64,000 nt of DNA from the NCBI GenBank assembly GCA_028278205.1, contig JANQES010000018.1:1-64000 (forward strand), read 5' to 3'. The notes beneath the pieces are model-generated. The model made no database searches. It was given only the letters and a program-made list of their open reading frames with translations, and was not told where the DNA came from. The DNA comes from Rhodothermales bacterium (GTDB lineage: Bacteria; Bacteroidota; Rhodothermia; Rhodothermales; Bin80). Shown piece after piece: positions 9,178-17,267 of this stretch (position 1 is its first letter; each line of letters begins with the position of its first letter). Position numbers and translations under genes: made by a program.

Positions 9178-10947
9178 ATGAACATCATCGGCCTTTCCGC
9201 CTTTTACCACGAATCGGCGTGTTGCCTGTTGCAGGACGGGCGGCTGGTGGCGGCGGTGGCGGAAGAGCGGTTTTCGCGGGTGAAGCATGATGCGCGGGTG
9301 CCGGTGCAGGCGTTTCGGTATTGTTTGGAGGCGGGTGGGTTGAGTTTGCCGGATGTGGATGTCGTGGCCTATTACGAGTCGCCGCAGAAGAAGCTTTCGC
9401 GGCAACTCTGGGCCGGAGTGCCGGAGGGCGATGAAGAGTTGGCGTGGCTCGATCCGCATCAGCCTGAGCGCGCTATTCGGGAGCGGCTGGGCTACGACGG
9501 GCCGATTCTCTTTTTCGATCATCATCAATCGCACGCCGCGAGTGCGTTTTATTTTTCGGGATTTCGCGACGCTGCCATCCTGACGGTCGATGGTGTGGGC
9601 GAGTGGGCTACGACGACGTACGGAAGGGGAGAGGAGGCTGCGTTGGAGGTGTTCGAGAAGGTCCACTTTCCGCACTCGCTGGGTCTGCTCTACGCGACCA
9701 TCACGTCATATCTCGGCTTTCGTGTCAACAATGGCGAGTACAAAGTGATGGGGCTGGCGCCGTACGGAGAGCCGCGTTTTGTGGATCAGATCCGCCAACT
9801 CATCGCCGACGGGCCGGGCGGGCAGTACACGCTGGCGATGGATTATTTCGATTTCGCGCGGGGGCGGCGGATGTTCAGCCCGGCGTTGTGCGAGTTGTTC
9901 GACGCGCCGCCGCGTGTGCCGGAGTCGGAGATCACGCCATTTCATTGCGACGTGGCGCGGAGCGTGCAGGCGGTGTTGGAGGAGATGCTGATGGCGAAAG
10001 TTCGCTACCTCGCCGGGCGGGTGGATTCGGCCAATCTGTGCATGGCGGGCGGTGTGGCGCTCAATTGTGTGGCGAATGGGCGGATCGTCTGCGAGGGGCC
10101 GTTTGAGCGGCTGTTTGTGCAGCCGGCGGCGGGCGATGCGGGCGGTTGCCTGGGCGCGGCAGCGCTGGCGCATATCCAGAAAACCGGGCAGCGGCACAGC
10201 GACGAATCCCTGGCGCGCATCTTCCTGGGGCCGCGTTTCTCGGCAGATGACGTCGCGTCGATGTTGGCGGCGACGGGCCTGCCGGCGCATGACTTCCGCC
10301 ATCGCGAAGCCGATTTGTTGGATGCTGTGGCGGATCGACTCGCGCGAAATCAGGTAGTCGGATGGTTTCACGGGGCGATGGAGTTCGGGCCGCGCGCGTT
10401 GGGCGCCCGCAGCATCCTCGCCAACCCGCTCGATCCCGGCATCCGCGACCGGCTCAACGCGATGATCAAGAAGCGCGAGGCGTTTCGTCCCTTTGCACCC
10501 AGCGTCCTCGCCGGGCACGCCGCTGAACATTTCGACCTCGACCATCCGTCGCCGTTCATGCTGGAGACGTGCCGGGTGGTCTCGCCGCTGGCCTTGCCCT
10601 GCATCACGCACGTCGATGGCTCAGCCCGGCCTCAGACGGTGGAGCGGGCGCACAATCCGCGTTTTGCGGCGCTGCTGGAGGCGTTCTACCGGCGGACGGG
10701 CTGCCCGATGCTAGTCAACACGTCATTCAACGTGCGCGGCGAGCCTATCGTCTGCACGCCCGCCGATGCGCTGCTTTGCATGGGCCGTTCGGGGCTCGAC
10801 GCGCTGGTGCTCGAAGATTTCCTCATCGACCGCGCCATGCTGCCGGACACCTGGGAGCCGCTCCTGGCCGCCTGGCACAGCCGCCGCCGTTCGGCTTTTG
10901 GCCGGAGCAAAAGCGCCATCGAGGAGAATTTGTACACTTTTGTTTGA
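9178..10947 (+). CDS. Carbamoyltransferase, NodU/CmcH/TobZ family
   Basis: A 589-residue enzyme expected to move a carbamoyl group from carbamoyl phosphate, through carbamoyl-adenylate, onto a hydroxyl of a sugar or secondary metabolite. The N-terminal Kae1/HSP70-like domain starts MNIIGLSAFYHES, has the metal-binding HHQSHAASAF (115-124) and DGVGEW (138-143), then GGVALNCVANG. The C-terminal YrdC-like part has FGPRALGARSILANP and KKREAFRPFAPSV. The full family length is present. It lies upstream of an SGNH-like gene and an MbtH-like gene on the same strand. The acceptor cannot be read from the sequence. Confidence 0.94.
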   Translation: MNIIGLSAFYHESACCLLQDGRLVAAVAEERFSRVKHDARVPVQAFRYCLEAGGLSLPDVDVVAYYESPQKKLSRQLWAGVPEGDEELAWLDPHQPERAIRERLGYDGPILFFDHHQSHAASAFYFSGFRDAAILTVDGVGEWATTTYGRGEEAALEVFEKVHFPHSLGLLYATITSYLGFRVNNGEYKVMGLAPYGEPRFVDQIRQLIADGPGGQYTLAMDYFDFARGRRMFSPALCELFDAPPRVPESEITPFHCDVARSVQAVLEEMLMAKVRYLAGRVDSANLCMAGGVALNCVANGRIVCEGPFERLFVQPAAGDAGGCLGAAALAHIQKTGQRHSDESLARIFLGPRFSADDVASMLAATGLPAHDFRHREADLLDAVADRLARNQVVGWFHGAMEFGPRALGARSILANPLDPGIRDRLNAMIKKREAFRPFAPSVLAGHAAEHFDLDHPSPFMLETCRVVSPLALPCITHVDGSARPQTVERAHNPRFAALLEAFYRRTGCPMLVNTSFNVRGEPIVCTPADALLCMGRSGLDALVLEDFLIDRAMLPDTWEPLLAAWHSRRRSAFGRSKSAIEENLYTFV

Positions 10948-10969
10948 TGACCTGATCGAAGAGAATAGC

Positions 10970-11107
10970 CCCGTAGGGGCGTCCTGTTTGTAGCATCGAC
11001 CGAATTAAAAAAAGAAAGCTCCATAGGAGCGGCCTGTTGAACAGGTCGCCTCTACGAGGCTTTTTTGAAAGAGGCTGTGGAAACTACAAACAGGTCGTCC
11101 CTACGGG
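10970..11107. repeat. Nested inverted repeat (CCCGTAGGGGCG type)
   Basis: Outer arms 10970-10993 and 11084-11107 match with few differences. Inner arms near 11018-11060 carry the related words GCTCCATAGGAGCGGCCTG and CAGGTCGCCTCTACGAGGC. All four arms are variants of one unit (CTC-GTAGGAGCG-CCTGTT). The element occupies the gap between the carbamoyltransferase and SGNH-like genes. Confidence 0.8.
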
Positions 11108-11130
11108 ACTTTTTAGGTATCATTTACGCC

Positions 11131-13257
11131 ATGAACGACCTCCATTCCGAAACACCACCCGATCCATGGTGGCAAGCCCTCGCCGCCCAACTCGGCACGC
11201 CCGGCGGGCTTCGGACGGCGCGGAGGCTGCAACGAGAGGGGTTTTTCGATCAGGAAGAACACGTGCTTTTTTCAGAAGCACCGGCGCGGGGTGGGCCGCA
11301 ACCCATCAGCATCTGGCAGCCGCGCGAGATCGACGGCGAACTGGTTTTTGAACGGCCCGATCCGCTGGCGATGGGCGATCATTATGCCGCGCGCAAGCGG
11401 ATTTTTGCCAGAAAAGATCCATCCAAACAGCGTCTCTGTTTTTTGGGCGAATCGGTGGCGGCGGGGTATCTCTACGCGCCGCACCTGACACCGGCGATGA
11501 TCCTCCACGATCAACTCCGCGCGGCGACGGGGGGCGACGGCTACGAGGTGATCGACCTGGCGCGGACCAACGAGACGCTCGACGGGCTCGTGACCACGGC
11601 AGAATGCGCGATGCAGCTTCAGCCGGATGCGCTGGTCGTTTTCGCCGGCAACAACTGGACGCTGCTCGAAACGCCGTCCGTCTCGCCCTACGTACCCTCG
11701 GTGCGGGCGCGGCAGCAGTATGGCGCGGCGTTGCAGGAGGCGGGCATCCTCGGCCCCATCGAAAACGCGGCCCGGCAGGTGCTCCACAAAGCCGCCGCCG
11801 CCCTGGCTCGCCTCGACGAGATCGCGCGGGCGGCATCCATCCCCGTCGTGCTGGTAATTCCGGAAGTCAACCTGGCGGATTGGGAGACGCGGCAGCCGGT
11901 GGTCTGGCTTCCCGGTGAGGCGACGGCGCGCTGGTATCGGCTTTATGAAGAGGCGATGGGCCGGTTGGAGCAGGAGGACTGGACGGGCGCCGCCACGACG
12001 GCCCAGGCGATGATCGACCTCGACGGGGCGACGTGTCCGAGTTCGTTCCGCCTGATGGCGAGGGCCCACATCGGGGCGGGCGAATGGGAGCCGGCTCGCG
12101 CGGCGTGTCGCGATGAGGTGGAGGCCAACCAGTATGCCGTGTTGGCTATGCTGAGCGCGCCGCAGGCCACGCGCATGGCGCAGGCGGTGCAGCGCCGCGC
12201 CGCCCGGCATCACGGCTTCGTCGCCGTCGATCTGCCGCAGATCTTCGCGGAATACACCGGCTCGCCGCTGCCGGGACGGCGGTTGTTTCTGGATTATTGC
12301 CACCTCACCGTCGAGGCGATGCACGTGGCCATGGCGGCGGTGACAGCGGAGGTGCTGCGGCTTTTCGGCGAGGACGACCTGCGCTGGCAGACGCTGGCAC
12401 GGCTGCTGCCGGCGCCGGCGGTCGCCCCGGAAGCCGATGCCACGGCGAAGTTCGGCGCGGCCATCCACAGCGCGCACCGGCTGTCGATGACCGGGTCGCG
12501 GGCGGAATTGCTGGCCTATTGGTGCCGCGCGGCCCTCGACGCCTCGCCCGGCATCGTGCAGGCGATGCTGGATTTCGTGGCCGTCCGGACGGCACGGTGC
12601 CCGGCGATGCTCACTGCCGCGCAGCAGCGCAACTACGCCTCGCCCTATCGCCTGACGTTTCAGCACGGCTGGCAGTACGACTACCTCGACGCCGATGTGA
12701 TCGAGGCCGTCTATGCCGGCGTCGATCCGCCCGCGCAAGCCGAGGTCCGGCGGATGCTCCGGGCGCGCGGCCTGCCGCCGGAGGGCGTCGATCTGGTCTA
12801 TCCGCCGTTCTATCTCCACGAGCCGCTCGAACAGTTTTATCCCGACGTGATGCCTTTCGAAGACCTGGCGCAGCGCGCCACGTACCGTGCGCCCTGGCCG
12901 GTGTCTCGTTTCTGCCTGATCGACGACGCCACCCGCGACGTCGATCTCACGATTACAGCCCGCCTGCCAACCGTCGAAGGTTTGCAGCCGCGCCGGGAGG
13001 GGCCGGTTGCGGTAACGATTAATGGCGAAGCAGCCGCCGTCATCACCGTTGGCGCGCGATGGAGCAAGACGACCGCGCGGCTGGGCCGGGGCGTGCTCAA
13101 GGAAGGCATCAACCATCTGGCGTTGCGCTGGCCCCTGCCCACCACGCCCGGCGAGGCCGCGCTCGAAGCAGCCATCGACCGGCTCGAACGGGGGCTGGAG
13201 GCCGATCTGCATCTGGTTTTCGGCGAGGTCTTCGCTCTGCTAGCCCGGCCTTGTTGA
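11131..13257 (+). CDS. SGNH-hydrolase-like protein with inserted repeat region
   Basis: A 708-residue protein. The ATG at 11131 is chosen because the upstream frame lies in the intergenic repeat. An SGNH/GDSL-like fold is suggested by the nucleophile block RLCFLGES at 101-108 (Glu replaces the usual Asp), FAGNN at 171-175 and a C-terminal DYCH with Asp388/His391. A helical, TPR-like stretch (about 268-335, with WTGAATTAQAMIDL and GAGEWEPARAAC) sits between the second and last blocks. Residues about 415-708 match nothing I recognise. There is no signal peptide. Position after the carbamoyltransferase gene suggests work on the same glycan or metabolite; this is inference. Confidence 0.65.
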   Translation: MNDLHSETPPDPWWQALAAQLGTPGGLRTARRLQREGFFDQEEHVLFSEAPARGGPQPISIWQPREIDGELVFERPDPLAMGDHYAARKRIFARKDPSKQRLCFLGESVAAGYLYAPHLTPAMILHDQLRAATGGDGYEVIDLARTNETLDGLVTTAECAMQLQPDALVVFAGNNWTLLETPSVSPYVPSVRARQQYGAALQEAGILGPIENAARQVLHKAAAALARLDEIARAASIPVVLVIPEVNLADWETRQPVVWLPGEATARWYRLYEEAMGRLEQEDWTGAATTAQAMIDLDGATCPSSFRLMARAHIGAGEWEPARAACRDEVEANQYAVLAMLSAPQATRMAQAVQRRAARHHGFVAVDLPQIFAEYTGSPLPGRRLFLDYCHLTVEAMHVAMAAVTAEVLRLFGEDDLRWQTLARLLPAPAVAPEADATAKFGAAIHSAHRLSMTGSRAELLAYWCRAALDASPGIVQAMLDFVAVRTARCPAMLTAAQQRNYASPYRLTFQHGWQYDYLDADVIEAVYAGVDPPAQAEVRRMLRARGLPPEGVDLVYPPFYLHEPLEQFYPDVMPFEDLAQRATYRAPWPVSRFCLIDDATRDVDLTITARLPTVEGLQPRREGPVAVTINGEAAAVITVGARWSKTTARLGRGVLKEGINHLALRWPLPTTPGEAALEAAIDRLERGLEADLHLVFGEVFALLARPC

Positions 13258-13323
13258 TGGTGCCCCTGGAGGAGGCTATCTTCGAGTTCACGTTCGATTT
13301 TCAACAAAACGAGGAACGAACCC

Positions 13324-13566
13324 ATGGCCTGGGACGACGAAGACGACAAGACCATCTATGGGGTGGTCATTAACCACGAAGAGCAATACTGGATCTGGCC
13401 GAAAGAGCGGGAAGTGCCGCTTGGCTGGAAATTCGTTGGCAAGTTCGGCACGAAGAAAGAGTGCCTGGCGTATATCGAGGAAGTGTGGACCGACATGCGC
13501 CCGCTGAGCCTGCGCAAGAAGATGGAGGAGATGGAGCGGCAGATCAGAAAAGATTCCGGCGGCTGA
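13324..13566 (+). CDS. MbtH-like protein
   Basis: An 80-residue protein with the MbtH signature: a DDED start, [39 protein letters not shown]. MbtH proteins bind and support the adenylation domains of nonribosomal peptide synthetases. No synthetase gene lies in this window, so the partner is elsewhere or this copy is an orphan. It follows the SGNH-like gene by 66 bases and could share its transcript, which ends at the terminator near 13600. The C-terminal tail ([16 protein letters not shown]) is a charged helix beyond the usual core. Confidence 0.9.
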   Translation: MAWDDEDDKTIYGVVINHEEQYWIWPKEREVPLGWKFVGKFGTKKECLAYIEEVWTDMRPLSLRKKMEEMERQIRKDSGG

Positions 13567-13599
13567 TTCCAGGGAGCCTCGGCGCGATATCAAAAGAAA

Positions 13600-13630
13600 G
13601 GGATGCCTCCGGCGCAGGAGCATCCCTTTT
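13600..13630 (+). terminator. Intrinsic terminator after the MbtH-like gene
   Basis: GGGATGCCTCC at 13600-13610 pairs with GGAGCATCCC at 13617-13626, with one bulged C, and TTTT follows at 13627-13630. It lies 34 bases after the MbtH-like stop codon and points the same way. Confidence 0.75.
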
Positions 13631-13681
13631 GTGTTATCTTCAGATAGCCCCCGTCCTTTGAGCTAAAACAGCGAGGACACA

Positions 13682-14118
13682 ATGCGCATCGCCGGTTTAT
13701 GCTTGTTGATGCTGGTCTTCCTGGGGCTGGCCGGCACCCACGCCGTCGCCCAGTCGAACCCGCAGGAGCCGCTCAGCCTGGACGAGCGGGTGTCTTCACG
13801 CTGACCCTCGACGGCGGGCGAACCGTCGAGATCAATCGAAGCACCCAGCAACTCAACCCGACCACTGCGTATAGCTTCAAGCAACAGATGGTCGGAGACG
13901 GCATCCCTTACGTTTACATTCCCAACTTCAGCAATGCCGAAAACGAGCGCAAGGCCGTCGAATTTGTGAAAGAACATGCGGATGCCCAGGTGCTCATCAT
14001 CGACGTGCGCAACAAGCCGGATAATCCGATCTACAAGCGTTCGGTAGAGGATCTCAAGAACGGTCGCGATACGGTGCTTGAGCGAGCCATTGAAATGGCG
14101 GGTTCGGCTGATCACTAA
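13682..14118 (+). pseudogene. Decayed S41-family (C-terminal processing) peptidase
   Basis: An ATG at 13682 opens a good signal peptide (MRIAGLCLLMLVFLGLAG, then AVAQ) followed by LSLDERV, and the frame stops at 13802. The next frame continues from about 13790 with GVFTLTLDGGRTVEI, GIPYVYIPNFS and VLIIDVRN, then jumps to SVEDLKNGRDTVLERAIE. In S41 peptidases the last two segments are separated by the catalytic Ser/Lys region; here they are almost adjacent. So there is one frameshift and probably two deletions, and no activity is expected. The alternative is a short unrelated secreted protein with a sequencing frameshift. Confidence 0.6.
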
Positions 14119-14169
14119 GCAGGCAGATACATGTTGTGCGGTGTGTATGACCTTGTCGCGCTGCACGCC

Positions 14170-14218
14170 CGTTGGCATTGGTCATCAGTCATCCCATGAC
14201 CAGTGACCAATGCCAACG
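14170..14218. repeat. Palindrome of TTGGTCA words
   Basis: CGTTGGCATTGGTCA (14170-14184) pairs perfectly with TGACCAATGCCAACG (14204-14218) around a centre with further GTCAT/ATGAC words. It lies between the S41 pseudogene and the convergent TonB gene. A word-related palindrome is at 57800-57862. Confidence 0.8.
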
Positions 14219-14325
14219 TTTCCACAGGGTGATCGGGCGAGACATACCACATCAATGCTCTTTGCCTGCTAGAAACCCGTAACCCGAAACGATGCCGAAA
14301 CCGAGGCCTTTGCCCCGGCGTCTCT

Positions 14326-15117
14326 TCACACGCCGAATTTGAACGTCACCTCGTGCCGGCTGCGGACGGGCGTGCCGTTCTGGCGAGCGGGGCGGAAGAG
14401 CCAGCGCGCGGCGGCGTTGATGGCCGATTCTTCGAGGCCATAGCCGATCTGAGCCACCGGCTGCTTCGGGTCGTCGTCGTCGCCGAGTAGAAAGCGTTCG
14501 ATGATCTTCGAATCTTCCACGCGGCCTTTTTCGTCGATGAGCACTTCGACGACCACTTCGGCCCGGATTTTTTTCCTTTTAGCGGCCCGCGTGTATTCCG
14601 GCTCGGTGATGCGGACGGGCTTGGGGCCGGTCTCGACGCGCGCGGCGGTGGCCGTCGGGGCGCCGATGGGTTCGCCCGGCGTCAGGCGTTGGTCGAGGCC
14701 CGGCGTGTCGATGGGCAGGAAGGAGTCCGTGATGTCGAGTTCGAACTCTTCTTCGATGATGGTATCGTTGGGGACGATGATGGGCGGCAGCGGCGCTGGC
14801 GGCGGCGGGGTCTGCCGCAACTGGCTGGTCTGGACGATCTCCTCGATCTGAATCGTCTCCGGCCCCTTCGTCGTGTAGACGATGTCCGTCGGGGCATAAT
14901 CGCCGGGTACCGGCCAGAGCTTGACGGCGGCCACCAACACCAGCAGGCTGGCGGCCATACCGGCCAGGACGCGAATCGAATGATAGTCGCGGTAGTGCTG
15001 CTCGCGGTTGAGTTGGTCGGCAGGTTCAGGCACGGTGTCAGGCAGTTCTTTCCGGCAGGAAAGCAGACGGCGTCTTGTCGGATAATAATTAAATCCGACA
15101 GGGGCCAATCTGTTCAT
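14326..15117 (-). CDS. TonB-type energy transducer
   Basis: A 263-residue protein that would couple the proton gradient to outer-membrane TonB-dependent transport. Counting from the ATG at 15117, a cytosolic segment of about 45 residues comes first, then one TM helix (SIRVLAGMAASLLVLVAAVK), then a Pro-rich periplasmic linker (LRQTPPPPAPLPP), then a TonB C-terminal domain with EPEYTRAAKRKKIRAEVVVEV, IDEKGRV and ARWLFRPARQNGTPV. The frame is open upstream to a TTG at 15213; I prefer the ATG. No ExbB/ExbD gene is nearby. A long acidic stretch (IIEEEFELDITDSF) is characteristic of this linker. Confidence 0.85.
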   Translation of the reverse strand: MNRLAPVGFNYYPTRRRLLSCRKELPDTVPEPADQLNREQHYRDYHSIRVLAGMAASLLVLVAAVKLWPVPGDYAPTDIVYTTKGPETIQIEEIVQTSQLRQTPPPPAPLPPIIVPNDTIIEEEFELDITDSFLPIDTPGLDQRLTPGEPIGAPTATAARVETGPKPVRITEPEYTRAAKRKKIRAEVVVEVLIDEKGRVEDSKIIERFLLGDDDDPKQPVAQIGYGLEESAINAAARWLFRPARQNGTPVRSRHEVTFKFGV

Positions 15118-15252
15118 TCGATTGCGGGAATTTGTGGAAAGTTTCGGTTCATGTCGCAGATTTAATAGCTGTACGTACAAAAAAGAGGCCTGAATGGGCG
15201 TGGAGTTTTCCAATCTGTTACGAAAAATACGTTGAGGCTCGATTAAAGCGAC

Positions 15253-15448
15253 GACGGCGGCTTGAGAAAGCGCCGTCTATGGCGTACCTTTAAACCTTCA
15301 GAAGGCCCTCGCGGCTTCTCGCGTACCCTCCGTCCCGGTAACCCCCGAAACACGTGAGCCCCTTCTGGAACGACATTGTCCCTGTGCCGGCCCCGGAGCG
15401 CCCCCGTTTCGGTGGATGAACCTTCCCGTGTTGCGGGAGGGTTTTTTT
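15253..15448 (+). ncRNA. Candidate structured leader with terminator upstream of carA
   Basis: The 459-bp gap before carA holds no gene. It contains a perfect hairpin (GACGGCG 15253-15259 with CGCCGTC 15271-15277). It also has mutually exclusive longer pairings: CAGAAGG near 15299 with CCTTCTG near 15361, and CCGAAAC with GTTTCGG. An intrinsic terminator follows (AACCTTCCCG 15419-15428 with CGGGAGGGTT 15434-15443, then seven T). This layout fits an attenuated leader or a small RNA. It resembles no RNA family I know. A palindrome of GGCAAATA words (15483-15544) then separates it from carA. Confidence 0.4.
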
Positions 15449-15482
15449 GTATCAGGACGTTTTTGAAAGCGCTTTTTCGAAT

Positions 15483-15544
15483 GGCAAATAGGCAAATAGG
15501 CAAAAGGCAATCAAATCACGATTTGCATCATTTGCCCATTTGTC
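15483..15544. repeat. Palindrome of GGCAAATA words before carA
   Basis: The left half repeats GGCAAATA two to three times (15483-15513); the right half (15520-15544) carries the complementary ATTTGC and TTTGCCCATTTG words. It ends about 30 bases before the carA start. Confidence 0.75.
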
Positions 15545-15576
15545 CAACCCCATAACGGATCCGCAACAACGTGCTT

Positions 15577-16719
15577 ATGCATCGAACCCCTGCACCCTTG
15601 CACCCCTGTAAACTGGCTCTGGCCGACGGCACGGTCGTCTCGGGCACCGCCATTGGCGCGCGCGGCGAAGCCGGCGGCGAGTTGTGCTTCAACACCAGTA
15701 TGACCGGCTATCAAGAGATCATGACCGACCCGTCTTACCACGGGCAGATCATGATGATGACCTACCCGCACATCGGCAACTACGGCGCGATGGACATCGA
15801 CACCGAGGCCGCGCGCCCGATGGTGGCCGGGCTGGTCGTGCGCTCTTTTACCTTTCGCTATTCCAACCAGATGGCCGACGAGTCGTTCGAAAGCTTTATG
15901 GAACGGCACAAGCTCGTCGGCATTTCGGGCATCGATACGCGCCGGCTCGTGCGGCACATTCGGATGAAAGGCGTCATGAACGCCGTCGTCTCGTCGGTCG
16001 ATCTCGATGACGAGAGCCTCATCGAAAAAGCCCGAAGCTGGCCGTCGATGGACGGGCTGGAGCTGGCCTCGAAGGTGACTGTCGCCGAGCCGTATGATTA
16101 TTGCACCGGCGACGGCGCGCGCATCGCCGTGTACGACTTCGGCTGTAAGCTCAACATCTTGCGTTCGTTCCGCGAGCGCGGATGCGCCGTGCGGATCTTC
16201 CCCGGTCACACGGCCCTGACCGACGTGCTCGCCTGGAATCCCGACGGCCTGTTCTTCTCCAACGGCCCCGGCGATCCACGCGCCATGCCCGAAGCCATTG
16301 CCATGGCGCGGGAGGCCATGGGGCGGGGGCTACCGATCTTCGGCATCTGTCTGGGGCATCAGTTGATGGCGCTGGCGCAGGGCTTCGACGTCTACAAGAT
16401 GTTCGTCGGGCACCGGGGGGCTAATCAGCCGGTTAAAAACCTCGTCACCGGCCATGTGGAGGTGACCACGCAGAACCACGGCTTTGCCGTCGATCCGGCG
16501 TCGGTGGAGGCGGCGCAGGCCGAGGTCACGCATCTTAACCTCAACGACCAGACCGTCGAAGGGCTGCGGTTTAAGACGTTTGCGGGCATGAGCGTGCAGT
16601 ATCATCCCGAAGCCTCGCCCGGCCCGCACGACAGCCGCTACCTGTTCGATCAGTTCCTGCGTCTCATCGCCGAAAACGATGGCGTAGCCGTTCGGGAGGT
16701 CGTCGAAGTCGCCCGGTAG
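15577..16719 (+). CDS. carA: Carbamoyl-phosphate synthase small (glutaminase) subunit
   Basis: A 380-residue subunit that splits glutamine and channels ammonia to CarB. The N-terminal CarA-specific domain has ALADGTVVSGTAIG, FNTSMTGYQEIMTDPSYHGQI and SGIDTRRLVRHIR. The C-terminal class I amidotransferase has FSNGPGDPRAMP, the nucleophile Cys258 in GICLGHQ, and VQYHPEASPGPHDS. ATG 15577 is preferred; a GTG lies two codons earlier. It is separated from carB by one small unknown gene on the same strand. Confidence 0.96.
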   Translation: MHRTPAPLHPCKLALADGTVVSGTAIGARGEAGGELCFNTSMTGYQEIMTDPSYHGQIMMMTYPHIGNYGAMDIDTEAARPMVAGLVVRSFTFRYSNQMADESFESFMERHKLVGISGIDTRRLVRHIRMKGVMNAVVSSVDLDDESLIEKARSWPSMDGLELASKVTVAEPYDYCTGDGARIAVYDFGCKLNILRSFRERGCAVRIFPGHTALTDVLAWNPDGLFFSNGPGDPRAMPEAIAMAREAMGRGLPIFGICLGHQLMALAQGFDVYKMFVGHRGANQPVKNLVTGHVEVTTQNHGFAVDPASVEAAQAEVTHLNLNDQTVEGLRFKTFAGMSVQYHPEASPGPHDSRYLFDQFLRLIAENDGVAVREVVEVAR

Positions 16720-16754
16720 CGCGCCGCGCGTGCCCGGCCAGCCCTCCCGAAGCT

Positions 16755-17222
16755 ATGGTCCGGACTGACTTTAGCCTGCCCTTTAGCATCACCTCAGCCG
16801 AGGTGTCCTGGGATGACGGCGGGCGCGTCGATACGTCCGTTTACGAAGGGCTTCCCATTTCCGGATTGCTCCGCATTGAGGAAAAAGCGCTGTGCTTTCA
16901 GTTCAGGCGTACCGTGTCTGTTTCAATGACGGGTTGGATGCGCGGGGAGCGAGACACGCAACCCCCTGAGATAGAGGATGCCTGTGTGCCGTTAGATCAG
17001 ATCCGGGAAGGAGCCTTGAAACGATCGCGCTGGTACACGAGCCGCCTGACGGTGCATGCCAACGATCTGCGCGCTTTCGAACAGATCCCCGGCGGGATGG
17101 GCACCCGCATCGTCCTGCGTATCGCCAAAGAGCACGCCGATCTGGCCGAACGGTTCATCAGCCGGCTTCATCTCAAACTCTCCGAAGACACCCTTCGCCA
17201 CCTGGACGACGATTTGGATTGA
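16755..17222 (+). CDS. Hypothetical protein between carA and carB
   Basis: A 155-residue soluble protein with no signal peptide or TM segment and no recognised motif. It is rich in beta-type alternation (LCFQFRRTVSVSM, TRIVLRIAKEH) and ends in an acidic tail (LRHLDDDLD). The pattern could fit a PH- or GRAM-like barrel, but I cannot show this. It starts 36 bases after the carA stop and ends 45 bases before carB, so cotranscription is likely. The gap to carB (17228-17262) contains a fragment of the family A word (CAATCCAAAAATC). Confidence 0.75.
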   Translation: MVRTDFSLPFSITSAEVSWDDGGRVDTSVYEGLPISGLLRIEEKALCFQFRRTVSVSMTGWMRGERDTQPPEIEDACVPLDQIREGALKRSRWYTSRLTVHANDLRAFEQIPGGMGTRIVLRIAKEHADLAERFISRLHLKLSEDTLRHLDDDLD

Positions 17223-17267
17223 TCCATGATCAATCCAAAAATCAAAAATCTCCAATCCCAAACCTGA

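Noticed and set aside
11272..13212. A 646-codon open frame on the minus strand
   Set aside because: It lies wholly antisense to the SGNH-like gene and its translation is Arg-rich with no motif; the plus-strand protein shows recognisable blocks.
15253..15448. 6S RNA or SRP RNA upstream of carA
   Set aside because: The 5' and 3' ends do not form one long closing stem as in 6S RNA, and no SRP-type GGUCAGG or GGAA loop is present.
15243..15503. An 86-codon minus-strand frame before carA
   Set aside because: It overlaps the terminator and the GGCAAATA palindrome, and its translation is basic and featureless.
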